Assembly: GCF_001021385.1 (NCBI RefSeq)
Contig: NZ_CP011773.1
Coordinates: 496,001-560,000, forward strand
Origin: Mycobacterium sp. EPa45
Lineage (GTDB): Bacteria > Actinomycetota > Actinomycetes > Mycobacteriales > Mycobacteriaceae
Reading direction: 5' to 3'
DNA: 64,000 nt
A program made the position numbers and the translations under genes. Shown piece after piece: positions 43,421-51,342 of the stretch. Position 1 is the first letter of the stretch, and every line of letters begins with the position of its first letter. Under the pieces are notes generated by a model. It was given only the letters and a program-made list of their open reading frames with translations. It had not been told where the DNA came from and ran no database searches.

Positions 43421-44532
43421 CGTTTGGCGATCCACTTCGTGATGATGTCCGCCTGCTCGCTGCGCGCTCCCGGCGTGGTGAAGTAGTGGTCGGTGTCGAC
43501 GGAACACATCGTCTTGTCGGTGCTGGCCAACGCGTCGAAGATGCGCTGGGCGTCCGACGGGAACACGCCGGTGTCCTGTTCGGCGTTGATCACCAGCGCC
43601 GGGACGCTGACCCGGGCCAGATGCGGCTCGGCGCGGGTCTGCGCTGTCTTGAGGCTCCACATGCCCAGCCAACTGCGCAGCGTGCACGCTGCAGCGATGC
43701 CGTGGGCGGAGCGGTTGGCCTTGGCTGGAATACCCGCGTAGCAGAGATTGGGCTGACGTTTGGTGGGTTCGATGGCCGGGTCCACCATGCGAGGGTCGGC
43801 CCAGGTTCGCATCACGGTGAACGGCCGGTCGGAGAAGCCGGCCGCTTGCACCCGCTTGAGTTCGGTTTCCGCCCAATCGGTGATCGCGTGGTTGCGGGCG
43901 ATCTGGGCGGACCGGTAGGAGGCCAGGAAGTCCGCGGAGAACGGCGGACCATTGTGTTCGTCGAACAGGTCGAGCGTGGGATCGGTTGCCACCGGATCGT
44001 TTTCGTCGATGACGGCGCCGTCCATCCAGGCGGTCAGTACGTCGGGACGCCCGGGATGTGCGGCACTGGCGATGTAACCGTCGGCGGGTGGCAGTTCGGT
44101 CACCCCCGCGGCGGCCCGCATCCCTGCGAGCGGCGTGACGTTGGGGTCGACAGCCTGCGATTGATAGGCCGCCATCAACGAGCCACCACCTGAGTTCCCG
44201 AGCAGAACAACCGTTTCCACACCCTGCACATCGCGCAGCCAGTGCACACCGACACCGATGTCGACCAGTGCGTGGTCGAGCATGAAGCTGCTCTCGAATC
44301 CCCGGAACCGGGTGTTCCAGCCGAGGAAGCCGACGCCGCGGGTGGCCAGGTAGTCGGCGAGGTAGTGCTCGGAGAAGTCGATCTGATAGTGGGTCGCGAT
44401 GACGGCGACCTTGGGCTTGCGGCCCACGCCTCGGTGGTAGAGGCCCTGGCATGGGTGTCCTCCGGCTCCCGCCCGGCGCGCGGTGGGTGACGGAACCCCG
44501 ATGAACTCACGCACGACTCCGGGGGTGGGCAT
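43411..44532 (-). CDS. Alpha/beta-hydrolase-fold protein (Rv0272c-like)
   Basis: A 373-residue predicted alpha/beta hydrolase. The nucleophile elbow is GNSGGGSL; strands VAVIATHYQIDF and PALVINAEQDTGVFP (acid region) and a late His (DTDHYFTTPG) complete a plausible Ser-Asp-His triad. Length and position agree with M. tuberculosis Rv0272c next to fadE6. Substrate unknown. ATG 44532 has GGAGG eight bases upstream. It overlaps the following dehydrogenase gene; the trio may degrade and import an ester or lactone-type compound (inference). Confidence 0.75.
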   Translation of the reverse strand: MPTPGVVREFIGVPSPTARRAGAGGHPCQGLYHRGVGRKPKVAVIATHYQIDFSEHYLADYLATRGVGFLGWNTRFRGFESSFMLDHALVDIGVGVHWLRDVQGVETVVLLGNSGGGSLMAAYQSQAVDPNVTPLAGMRAAAGVTELPPADGYIASAAHPGRPDVLTAWMDGAVIDENDPVATDPTLDLFDEHNGPPFSADFLASYRSAQIARNHAITDWAETELKRVQAAGFSDRPFTVMRTWADPRMVDPAIEPTKRQPNLCYAGIPAKANRSAHGIAAACTLRSWLGMWSLKTAQTRAEPHLARVSVPALVINAEQDTGVFPSDAQRIFDALASTDKTMCSVDTDHYFTTPGARSEQADIITKWIAKRWR

Positions 44533-44652
44533 GTCGGTGGCCTCCTCGGGGGTAGATCGCTCATAGACGATATTCGCCAGCGTCGATGTGCACGGCTGAA
44601 TCCGGTGTTAGTTTCGGTTGGGAGAGTCGACCAGTTTCTGTGGGGGCACGCC

Positions 44653-45231
44653 ATGATCAAGCCGCACAACACCAACCCGGAATTCGAGCTCGGGGGCATC
44701 AACCACATCGCGCTGGTGTGCTCCGACATGGAGCGCACGGTCGATTTCTACTCGAATGTGCTGGGTATGCCGCTGATCAAGTCGCTGGATCTGCCCGACG
44801 GCATGGGACAGCACTTCTTCTTCGACGCCGGCAACGGCGACTGCGTGGCGTTCTTCTGGTTCGCCGAGGCCCCGGACGGCACCGCGGGCAATACACTGCC
44901 TGCCGCGTTGCCCGGCCTGGGCTCGATCGTCAGCGCGGTCGGCTCGATGAATCATCTGGCCTTCCACGTGCCGGAGGAGAAATTCGACGAGTACCGCAAG
45001 CGGCTGAAGGAGAAGGGTGTGCGAGTCGGGCCGGTGCTCAACCACGACGACAGCCCCCAGGGCGCTACCCGCGAGCTGCACCCGGGGGTGTACGTACGGT
45101 CCTTCTACTTCAACGACCCTGACGGAATTGTTCTCGAGTTCGCCTGTTGGACAAGGGAATTCAGCGAGAACGAGGCGGTAACCGCCCCCAAGACCGCGGC
45201 TGACCGCAAGCAGCCGATCGGCACGGGTTAG
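44653..45231 (+). CDS. VOC-superfamily (glyoxalase/dioxygenase-like) protein (Rv0274-like)
   Basis: A 192-residue vicinal-oxygen-chelate protein. Metal ligands are suggested by GGINHIALVC, MNHLAFHVPEE and PDGIVLEFACWTREF, the usual His-His-Glu pattern of extradiol dioxygenase/glyoxalase folds. Substrate unknown. ATG 44653 follows GGGGGC by six bases. It is convergent with, and overlaps by four bases, the TetR gene. M. tuberculosis Rv0274 (about 193) is its apparent counterpart. Confidence 0.85.
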   Translation: MIKPHNTNPEFELGGINHIALVCSDMERTVDFYSNVLGMPLIKSLDLPDGMGQHFFFDAGNGDCVAFFWFAEAPDGTAGNTLPAALPGLGSIVSAVGSMNHLAFHVPEEKFDEYRKRLKEKGVRVGPVLNHDDSPQGATRELHPGVYVRSFYFNDPDGIVLEFACWTREFSENEAVTAPKTAADRKQPIGTG

Positions 45232-45848
45232 TCCCGGAACAGCCGCGGGTCACCGAGCTCGTCGATGATCGCGGTGAGCTGATCGGCGAGTTCGGTGGGG
45301 GTCAGCGCGATCGCGCCGCCCAACCAGGCGCTGATGGTCTGCCCCACGCCGCCGACGACGAAGTGCGCGAACGCCTTGATCCGGTCGTTGGCGGGCCGGT
45401 GCAGCAGCGCCTCGACATGCTGGCCCGAGAGCATCGCGAATAGCGCGCCGGATTCCTGCCGCTTGCGCACCACGGTGGTGTTGGACAGCTGCGAGCTGAA
45501 CATCAGCCGGCCCACCCGCGGATCCAATTCGATCGTCCGCACGATGTTGGCCATGGCCTCCCGGTTCTGCGCCTCGACCGGGGCCGTTGCCACCGCTGCC
45601 TGCGTAGTGGCTGCCAGGTCGGCGACCACCCAGTCGAAGACCGCGGCGACGAACTCGTCTTTATCGGCGAAGCTCTCGTAGAAGTATCGGGTGGCCACGC
45701 CGGCCTCGCGGCAGATGCCCCGAACCGTGAGCTCAGCGGGGTCAACGTCACTGCCCAATAGTTCGAGCCCAGCCTCCAGCAGACTCGCCCGGCGCCGGGC
45801 CAGCCGATCGGCGGCATCGACGCCGCCGTAGGGGCGTGCCTGCGTCAT
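45228..45848 (-). CDS. TetR-family transcriptional regulator (Rv0275c-like)
   Basis: A 206-residue one-component repressor. The N-terminal helix-turn-helix (about 17-65) includes LTVRGICREAGVATRYFYESFADKDEF, split here by family-conserved Gly-Val. The C-terminal ligand domain is Ala-rich and helical. It is divergent from the MpaB-like gene; the 79-base gap holds a promoter and inverted repeats that may be its operator. Effector unknown. Confidence 0.9.
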   Translation of the reverse strand: MTQARPYGGVDAADRLARRRASLLEAGLELLGSDVDPAELTVRGICREAGVATRYFYESFADKDEFVAAVFDWVVADLAATTQAAVATAPVEAQNREAMANIVRTIELDPRVGRLMFSSQLSNTTVVRKRQESGALFAMLSGQHVEALLHRPANDRIKAFAHFVVGGVGQTISAWLGGAIALTPTELADQLTAIIDELGDPRLFRD

Positions 45849-45857
45849 TAGCCCATC

Positions 45858-45904
45858 TTGACATTGCTACGGCCGGGGCGGCAATATTCGGAAACAATCG
45901 TTGT
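45858..45904 (+). promoter_or_regulatory. Promoter and candidate TetR operator before the MpaB-like gene
   Basis: TTGACA (45858-45863) and CAATAT (45882-45887) are separated by 18 bases, a good sigma-A promoter with a start near 45894. ATTGC...GCAAT flank the spacer and ACAATCGTTGT (45894-45904) is a perfect inverted repeat just past the -10. A repressor bound here would block the gene and could autoregulate the divergent TetR gene. Confidence 0.45.
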
Positions 45905-45927
45905 CAGATTTTGATAGGTGGCGCGCC

Positions 45928-46827
45928 GTGGTGATCCGTGAACCCGTCATCAGTCACGTCGATCGCCCGGTCAGTGAGCCGCCGAGGCCGTCGCGGCGCC
46001 GCCGCAAGTGGGGACCGGGTTTCGACGATGGCCTGATGGGTGTGGCGCTGTTGGCCGGCCCGGCGAACGTGATCATGGAGTTGGCCTTGCCGGGTGTCGG
46101 CTACGGCGTGATGGAGAGCCGGGTCGAGAGCGGGCGGGCCGACCGGCACCCGGTGAAACGGGCTCGAACGACCTTCACCTACCTCGCGGTGGCCACCCGC
46201 GGCACCGATGAGCAGAAGAAGGCGTATCGACGCGCGGTCAACAAGTCGCACGCCCAGGTGTACTCGACGCCCGACAGCCCGGTGGAGTACAACGCGTTCG
46301 ACAAGGACCTCCAGCTCTGGGTGGCGGCCTGCCTCTACAAGGGCGGGGTCGACGTGGCCCGGATCTTCATCGGCGAGGCTGATGACGAGACCGCCGACCG
46401 CCAATATCAGGAAGCCATGGCGCTGGCCACCACGCTTCAGGTGCCCGCCGAGATGTGGCCTGCCGACCGCGCGGCGTTCGACAAGTACTGGCAGGAGTCA
46501 CTGGACAAACTGCACATCGACGACACCATTCGCGAGTACCTGTATCCCTTTGCGGTGTCGCGGATCCGGGGGGTGCGACTGCCGAAGCGGCTGCAGGAGA
46601 CCCTCGAACAGTTCAATCTGCTCATCACCACGGGGTTCCTGCCTCAGCGCTTCCGCGATGAGATGCAACTCGAGTGGAACGTGGACAAGCAGCGCAAGTT
46701 CGACCGTTTGATGGCACGCATCCGGTTCGTCAACAACCTGACCCCGCGAGTCATCCGCGAATTTCCGTTCAATCTCCTTCTGCGCGACGTGGATCGGCGC
46801 ATCCGCACCGGCCGGCCGCTGGTCTGA
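45928..46827 (+). CDS. Oxygenase MpaB-family (DUF2236) protein (Rv0276-like)
   Basis: About 299 residues of the MpaB/DUF2236 family, related to Lcp rubber oxygenase and probably haem-binding. Visible features: WGPGFDDGLMGVALLAGPANVIMELA, RARTTFTYLAVATRGTDEQK and FDKDLQLWVAACLYKGG, each split in the family by variable loops. Start choice: GTG 45928 has ATAGGTGG six bases upstream and lies 34 bases after the predicted transcription start. TTG 45901 (308 residues) is open but its first codons have AT-rich third positions and would leave almost no leader. Substrate unknown; oxidation of a lipid-like compound is plausible. Confidence 0.8.
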   Translation: MVIREPVISHVDRPVSEPPRPSRRRRKWGPGFDDGLMGVALLAGPANVIMELALPGVGYGVMESRVESGRADRHPVKRARTTFTYLAVATRGTDEQKKAYRRAVNKSHAQVYSTPDSPVEYNAFDKDLQLWVAACLYKGGVDVARIFIGEADDETADRQYQEAMALATTLQVPAEMWPADRAAFDKYWQESLDKLHIDDTIREYLYPFAVSRIRGVRLPKRLQETLEQFNLLITTGFLPQRFRDEMQLEWNVDKQRKFDRLMARIRFVNNLTPRVIREFPFNLLLRDVDRRIRTGRPLV

Positions 46828-46908
46828 GCGCTGCCGGGCCGCCCGGGTATCGCTACGGCGGCTGACCGGTGATACTGAGCTGGCACGCCAAACCTCAGAG
46901 GAGATCAG

Positions 46909-47229
46909 GTGCCGGAAACGAAGATCACGGTCATCTACGACAACCCCACCGATTCGGACGCCTTCGAGGCGGCCTATCAGGCCGAGCAGCTCGAAGCCGC
47001 CCGAAGGATTCCCGGGCACATTCGATTCGAGACCTCGAAGGTATGGCCGAAGGAGGACGGCTCACCCACGCCGGCCTACCGGATGATCGACCTGTACTAC
47101 CCGGACTACGCTGCCGCCAGCGCGGCGGTGACCACCCCGGAGGCGGGCGCATTCTTCGAGGCGATGGCGCGACTGTCAACCGGTGGTGTTCGAGTCCTGT
47201 TCTCCGACATTCAGATTCCCTCACACTGA
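46909..47229 (+). CDS. EthD-family small protein
   Basis: A 106-residue ferredoxin-fold protein with the EthD pattern: ITVIYDNPTDSDAFEAAY, ARRIPGHIRFE, and PAYRMIDLYYPDYAAASAA. EthD is needed for ether (ETBE) degradation in Rhodococcus, but most family members have no known role. The GTG start at 46909 has AGAGGAGA about five bases upstream. It lies between the MpaB-like protein and a methyltransferase on the same strand. Confidence 0.8.
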   Translation: MPETKITVIYDNPTDSDAFEAAYQAEQLEAARRIPGHIRFETSKVWPKEDGSPTPAYRMIDLYYPDYAAASAAVTTPEAGAFFEAMARLSTGGVRVLFSDIQIPSH

Positions 47230-47262
47230 CCATTGCCAGGCTCCGCGGGTACCCTCGCGGCA

Positions 47263-48162
47263 GTGCGAACTGACAACGACACCTGGGACATCACCACCAG
47301 CGTCGGCTCGACGGCATTGTTCGTCGCGGCCGCCCGAGCGCTCGAGGCCCAGAAACCCGATCCGCTGGCCGTCGACCCGTTCGCGGAAGTGTTCTGCCGA
47401 GCAGTCGGTGGTCCGTGGGCCGCGGTGCTGGATGGCGAAGCGCCCGACCATCCGCTGAAAACGGCGGAGTTCGGACAGCACTTCGTCACATTCCAAGCCG
47501 CGCGGACCCGTTACTTCGACACGTACTTCCGCGCCGCCGCGCAGGCCGGCGTGCGCCAGATCGTTCTACTGGCCGCCGGCCTCGATTCCCGCGCCTACCG
47601 GCTGGACTGGGCGCCCGGCACGACCGTCTACGAACTTGACCAGCCGCAGGTTCTGGACTTCAAACGCGAGGCTCTGGCCGCGCACGGTGCCACCGCGACG
47701 GCCGAGCGTCGGGAGATCGCGGTCGACCTTCGCGACGACTGGCCACAAGCCCTGCGTGACAGCGGCTTCCGAGCCGACCAGCCGTCGGCGTGGATAGCCG
47801 AAGGCCTGCTGATCTATCTACCCGCCAGCGCGCAAGAGCAACTGTTCACCGGCATTGACGCGCTCGCTGGTCCGGGCAGCCACGTGGCCGTCGAGGAGGG
47901 CAGGCCGATGGATCGCAACGTATTTCGCGAGAAGGTTCACGAGGCGAAGTCCGTCGACGACGAGCGTGGCCAGTGGTGGCAGTTGGTCTACAACGAGCAG
48001 CACGCGCCAGCGGCGCAGTGGTTCGGCGAGCGCGGGTGGACGGCCGAAGACATGACGCTGATCGACTACCTCGAGAGCGTCGGGCGTTCGGTCGAGTCCG
48101 CGGATGGCGAGGCGGCCAACATGCTGGCCGGCGTCACCTTGGTGAGTGCCGTCAAACGCTAG
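47263..48162 (+). CDS. SAM-dependent methyltransferase of the mycobacterial TIGR00027/LCMT-like family (Rv0281-like)
   Basis: A 299-residue member of the large mycobacterial family of putative S-adenosylmethionine methyltransferases. Diagnostic stretches: [20 protein letters not shown] at the N-terminus, [10 protein letters not shown], the SAM-binding [25 protein letters not shown] and the catalytic-region [14 protein letters not shown] 47263 gives the family N-terminus; TTG 47233 would add ten non-conserved residues. Target unknown. Its stop overlaps the convergent hydrolase gene by four bases. Confidence 0.88.
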   Translation: MRTDNDTWDITTSVGSTALFVAAARALEAQKPDPLAVDPFAEVFCRAVGGPWAAVLDGEAPDHPLKTAEFGQHFVTFQAARTRYFDTYFRAAAQAGVRQIVLLAAGLDSRAYRLDWAPGTTVYELDQPQVLDFKREALAAHGATATAERREIAVDLRDDWPQALRDSGFRADQPSAWIAEGLLIYLPASAQEQLFTGIDALAGPGSHVAVEEGRPMDRNVFREKVHEAKSVDDERGQWWQLVYNEQHAPAAQWFGERGWTAEDMTLIDYLESVGRSVESADGEAANMLAGVTLVSAVKR

Positions 48163-49352
48163 TCCCACATCACCGGGCGCAGGAACCGGTTGATGCGGCG
48201 CAGGTACTCCGGTTGGCTGACGTGCAAGATGTGGTTGCCCGGAAACCAGTGCAGCGCGCAACGATCCCAATGTTCCCAGAGCGCCTCGGCCTGCTCGGGC
48301 GGCGCCAGCCGATCGCCGAGACCGGTGATGATCAGCCGTCGGTCCTTCGGCACCAGCGGTTCGTAGTTCAGCGCGCAGTGGTAGGCCGACGCGGCCGCCG
48401 ACTCATCGCGACCGATGGTGCCGAACTTGCGGCCCAATTCGATCAGTTTGTTGGCCGGCCACCACTCGTCGAACGTCGATTCCGGGGTCACCACCGGAAC
48501 ATTGGGGATCACCGCCTCCAGCCTGTCGTCGGCCGAAGCGACCAGTGCCGAGGTGTAGCCGCCCAACGACATTCCGGTGAGCGCGATGCGCTCGACGCCG
48601 TTGTCGCGCAACCAGTTCAAGACCGACCGGAAGTCGTGCACGGCCTGGGCCATCGTCTCGGCGAAGCCGGCCATGCCCTGCGAGAAGAAGCCGTATCCGC
48701 TGAAGGGCGAGCCCTTTTCGGCGCGTCGACCATGGAATGGCAGCGTGTAAAGCAGCACGTCGTATCCGGTTCTGTAGAACCACGGCAGCGAGAAGAACAG
48801 TCCGTTGAACAGATAGGGCGAACCCATGAAGCCGTGGATCACGCACAACGTCGGCCGCGGACCGTCGTCGTGCCGCCAGTGCTGCGCCCACACAACATTG
48901 TTGCGCTCCAGCCGTTTCCACTGCTTACGCATGTCCGGGTTGACCGGTTCGAAGCTGCTCTCGAACCGCATGTTCTCGACGTTGCCGCGGGCGATGTACT
49001 GGGCGATCGGGTTCGCGGGGCGGGTCGTGATGGTGGGAACGTCGGTGGGCGCCGGAAACGACGCCGTTGGGTCGTGCCGGGCCGCCAATTCGGCGTAGAA
49101 CCCCAGATTGCGGCGCTCGCGGTGCAGGTCTGACCGTCGGACGATGCTCTTCGCAACGGTCGGGAGCATGGACGCTCCGACAAGTGAGGCGATCGCAGTG
49201 CGTAGGCCGATGTCGGCGAACGCCGAGGCGTCGGTGGTGAGCCGCTGCAGCGCGGTCAGATCGGAGCGGTTGGGCAATCCCTCGTAACCGGCGTCGGCAC
49301 CCGGCACATCGGGTACCGGCACCGAGATCGGGAGGTCGACGTTCGACGTCAT
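48159..49352 (-). CDS. Alpha/beta-hydrolase family protein
   Basis: A 397-residue predicted hydrolase. After an N-terminal extension of about 165 residues comes [15 protein letters not shown] (oxyanion region), the nucleophile elbow [14 protein letters not shown], the acidic residue in [12 protein letters not shown] and the late His in [12 protein letters not shown]. The triad Ser-Asp-His is therefore plausible. A lipase or esterase acting on cell-envelope or storage lipid is possible, but the sequence does not decide. ATG 49352 with AAAGG eight bases upstream. It is 53 bases downstream of the glycosyltransferase gene on the same strand. Confidence 0.75.
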   Translation of the reverse strand: MTSNVDLPISVPVPDVPGADAGYEGLPNRSDLTALQRLTTDASAFADIGLRTAIASLVGASMLPTVAKSIVRRSDLHRERRNLGFYAELAARHDPTASFPAPTDVPTITTRPANPIAQYIARGNVENMRFESSFEPVNPDMRKQWKRLERNNVVWAQHWRHDDGPRPTLCVIHGFMGSPYLFNGLFFSLPWFYRTGYDVLLYTLPFHGRRAEKGSPFSGYGFFSQGMAGFAETMAQAVHDFRSVLNWLRDNGVERIALTGMSLGGYTSALVASADDRLEAVIPNVPVVTPESTFDEWWPANKLIELGRKFGTIGRDESAAASAYHCALNYEPLVPKDRRLIITGLGDRLAPPEQAEALWEHWDRCALHWFPGNHILHVSQPEYLRRINRFLRPVMWD

Positions 49353-49405
49353 CGTCGCGGCCTTTCGGTCAGCTTCTGTCTTCGGATGCTAACCGGGCGG
49401 GCGGC

Positions 49406-51253
49406 TCACACGAGGCGATATACCGTCGCGCCGCCGACCTTCATCGGCGGGTAATGCTGCTGCACCCAGTCAGCGATCTGCCCGCCGTTGCGATCGTGGT
49501 TGCGCATCCGGCCACTTGCGACGTAGTAGCTGATCTTCTGAGCGTGCACATCGTCGATGAACTGCGCCAGGGTGGGCACCGGGTCATTGCTCCACCCGCC
49601 AATCGCCATGACCGCGCTGTTGGACGCCACTTCCAGCGATGCGGCCGCCTCGGAGCCGGATGTGGCCGCCGACCACATGGTGTGCGCGGATGCCAGCATT
49701 TGGGCCAACTGCGGGTCGACACGGCTGGAACCGGCGCCCATCATGATCGTTTCCGCGAAGCGGGATCCGACCGTCGGCCACACGTCGGCGGTATGGGCGG
49801 CATTGGGGATCGATCCATTGTGCGGGGTGGCAGCGGTGGCGACGGAGAACATCGTGGTGCCGCAGAGGCCCGCGACCAACGATGCGGCCAGCGCGACGGG
49901 GGTGAGCCGCGGCCATCTCGTCCGCGCCGCGGCGAACAGCAGGACCGCCGCCAGCGCTGCACTGCCGATGAGCCAGCGGGTCCACGACGGCCCCAACTGC
50001 GCGCGGTGCAGCAGGACGATGGCCCAAGCGGCGGCCGCCAGAACCATCAACACGGCCGCCGATCGGCTTCGGACGGCTGCGAGCCCGATCAACGCACCGG
50101 CGGCCGGCACCAAAGCGAGGGTGTAGTACGGGTGCACCATGCCGCTCATGTAGCTGAACACCGTCAGGCACACGACAAACCACACCGTCCACATCGTGAA
50201 CCCGGCGGCTTCAATGCGGTTCAGCTTGCGGCGCAACGCAAGACATGCACCGGCCGCGATCGCGACGACGACCGCAGGCACCAACCAGGACGCCTCATAG
50301 CCCATTTCGCCGGAGAGAATTCGAAGTACTCCGGCGTGAGTGGTCCATCCGCTGGGATGTCCGTGCGACACCGCGTTGCCGCCTCCGACGATGCGGTCGA
50401 CGCCGTTGTATCCCAACGCGAGATCGAGAACCGTGTTGTTCGTCGATCCACCGATGTAGGGACGCGAGTCCGCGGGCCGCACCTGGACGACGGCGACCCA
50501 CCACCCGGCCGAAATCACCAGTGCCGCCGTGCAGCCCAGCAGATGGAGCAGCCGTCGCCACCAATTCGCCGGCGCGAACAGCAGATACGCAGCAGCGAAG
50601 GCGGGCAGCACCATCAGGCCTTCGAGCATTTTGGTGAGGAACGCCAGTCCCAACGCGACGCCGACGAGCATCAGCCAGCGCCATGACGCTCCGGGGAGGG
50701 CGCGCACCAGAAAGTAGGCGGCCGCGATCATGAGCAGGACCATGAGCGCGTCGGGGTTGTTGTAGCGGAACATCAACGTGGCCGCCGGGGTCAGGGCCAG
50801 CACGCTGCCGGCGATCAACCCCGCGATCACACCGCGTGTGGGTTCGGCGATGACGCGGCGCATGGTGGCGTACAGCAGGGCAACGGCCGCCACGCCCATC
50901 AGGGCTTGCGGCACGAGCACAGTCCAGCTGTTCATCCCGAACAACCGCACCGACAGACCCGTCGCCCACAGCGCGGCCGGCGGCTTGTCGACGGTGATGA
51001 AGTTGTTGGGATCCAGCGCTCCGAAGAACCACGCGCCCCAGCTCTTGGCGCCGGACTGGGCGGCCGCCGCATAGAACGTATTGCCGTAGCCGTTGATCGG
51101 CAGGTTCCAGAGGTACAGCGCAGCGGTGCCGATCAGCATCGCGGTCAGGGTGACGGCCGGCCACCGGCGCCTGTCACGTGCCGAACCCTCAGACGCTGGA
51201 GCGTCCAGCACGTCGGCGCGGTCGGCGGTGGCGGTCACCGCACCACGGTGCAT
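49406..51253 (-). CDS. GT39/ArnT-like integral membrane glycosyltransferase (YkcA/B type)
   Basis: A 615-residue GT-C type transferase that would use a polyprenyl-phosphate sugar on the outer face of the membrane. It has about 12 hydrophobic helices. The first loop after helix 1 contains NGYGNTFYAAAAQSGAKSW and DPNNFITVDKPPAALW, matching the mannosyltransferase family with the acidic catalytic position in the loop. The C-terminal 150 residues are a soluble extracytoplasmic domain (NSAVMAIGGWSND, KISYYVASGRM). ATG 51253 lacks a clear ribosome binding site; GTG 51238 is an alternative. Substrate unknown; sugar addition to a glycolipid or secreted protein. Confidence 0.8.
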   Translation of the reverse strand: MHRGAVTATADRADVLDAPASEGSARDRRRWPAVTLTAMLIGTAALYLWNLPINGYGNTFYAAAAQSGAKSWGAWFFGALDPNNFITVDKPPAALWATGLSVRLFGMNSWTVLVPQALMGVAAVALLYATMRRVIAEPTRGVIAGLIAGSVLALTPAATLMFRYNNPDALMVLLMIAAAYFLVRALPGASWRWLMLVGVALGLAFLTKMLEGLMVLPAFAAAYLLFAPANWWRRLLHLLGCTAALVISAGWWVAVVQVRPADSRPYIGGSTNNTVLDLALGYNGVDRIVGGGNAVSHGHPSGWTTHAGVLRILSGEMGYEASWLVPAVVVAIAAGACLALRRKLNRIEAAGFTMWTVWFVVCLTVFSYMSGMVHPYYTLALVPAAGALIGLAAVRSRSAAVLMVLAAAAWAIVLLHRAQLGPSWTRWLIGSAALAAVLLFAAARTRWPRLTPVALAASLVAGLCGTTMFSVATAATPHNGSIPNAAHTADVWPTVGSRFAETIMMGAGSSRVDPQLAQMLASAHTMWSAATSGSEAAASLEVASNSAVMAIGGWSNDPVPTLAQFIDDVHAQKISYYVASGRMRNHDRNGGQIADWVQQHYPPMKVGGATVYRLV

Positions 51254-51342
51254 GAAGCTGCTGGCGGGCGAGGCTTCGCGCAGCTGGGAAAGCGCTGTGT
51301 ATGTGGTGGTCGGTGTGCGGCGAGGTGGCGTCGAGTCGTTGC

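Noticed and set aside
42449..44452. A 667-codon extension of the hydroxyacid dehydrogenase
   Set aside because: Beyond 43435 the frame runs inside the hydrolase gene on the same strand in another phase; the translated part is Arg/Gly/His-rich and the Rossmann protein is complete without it.
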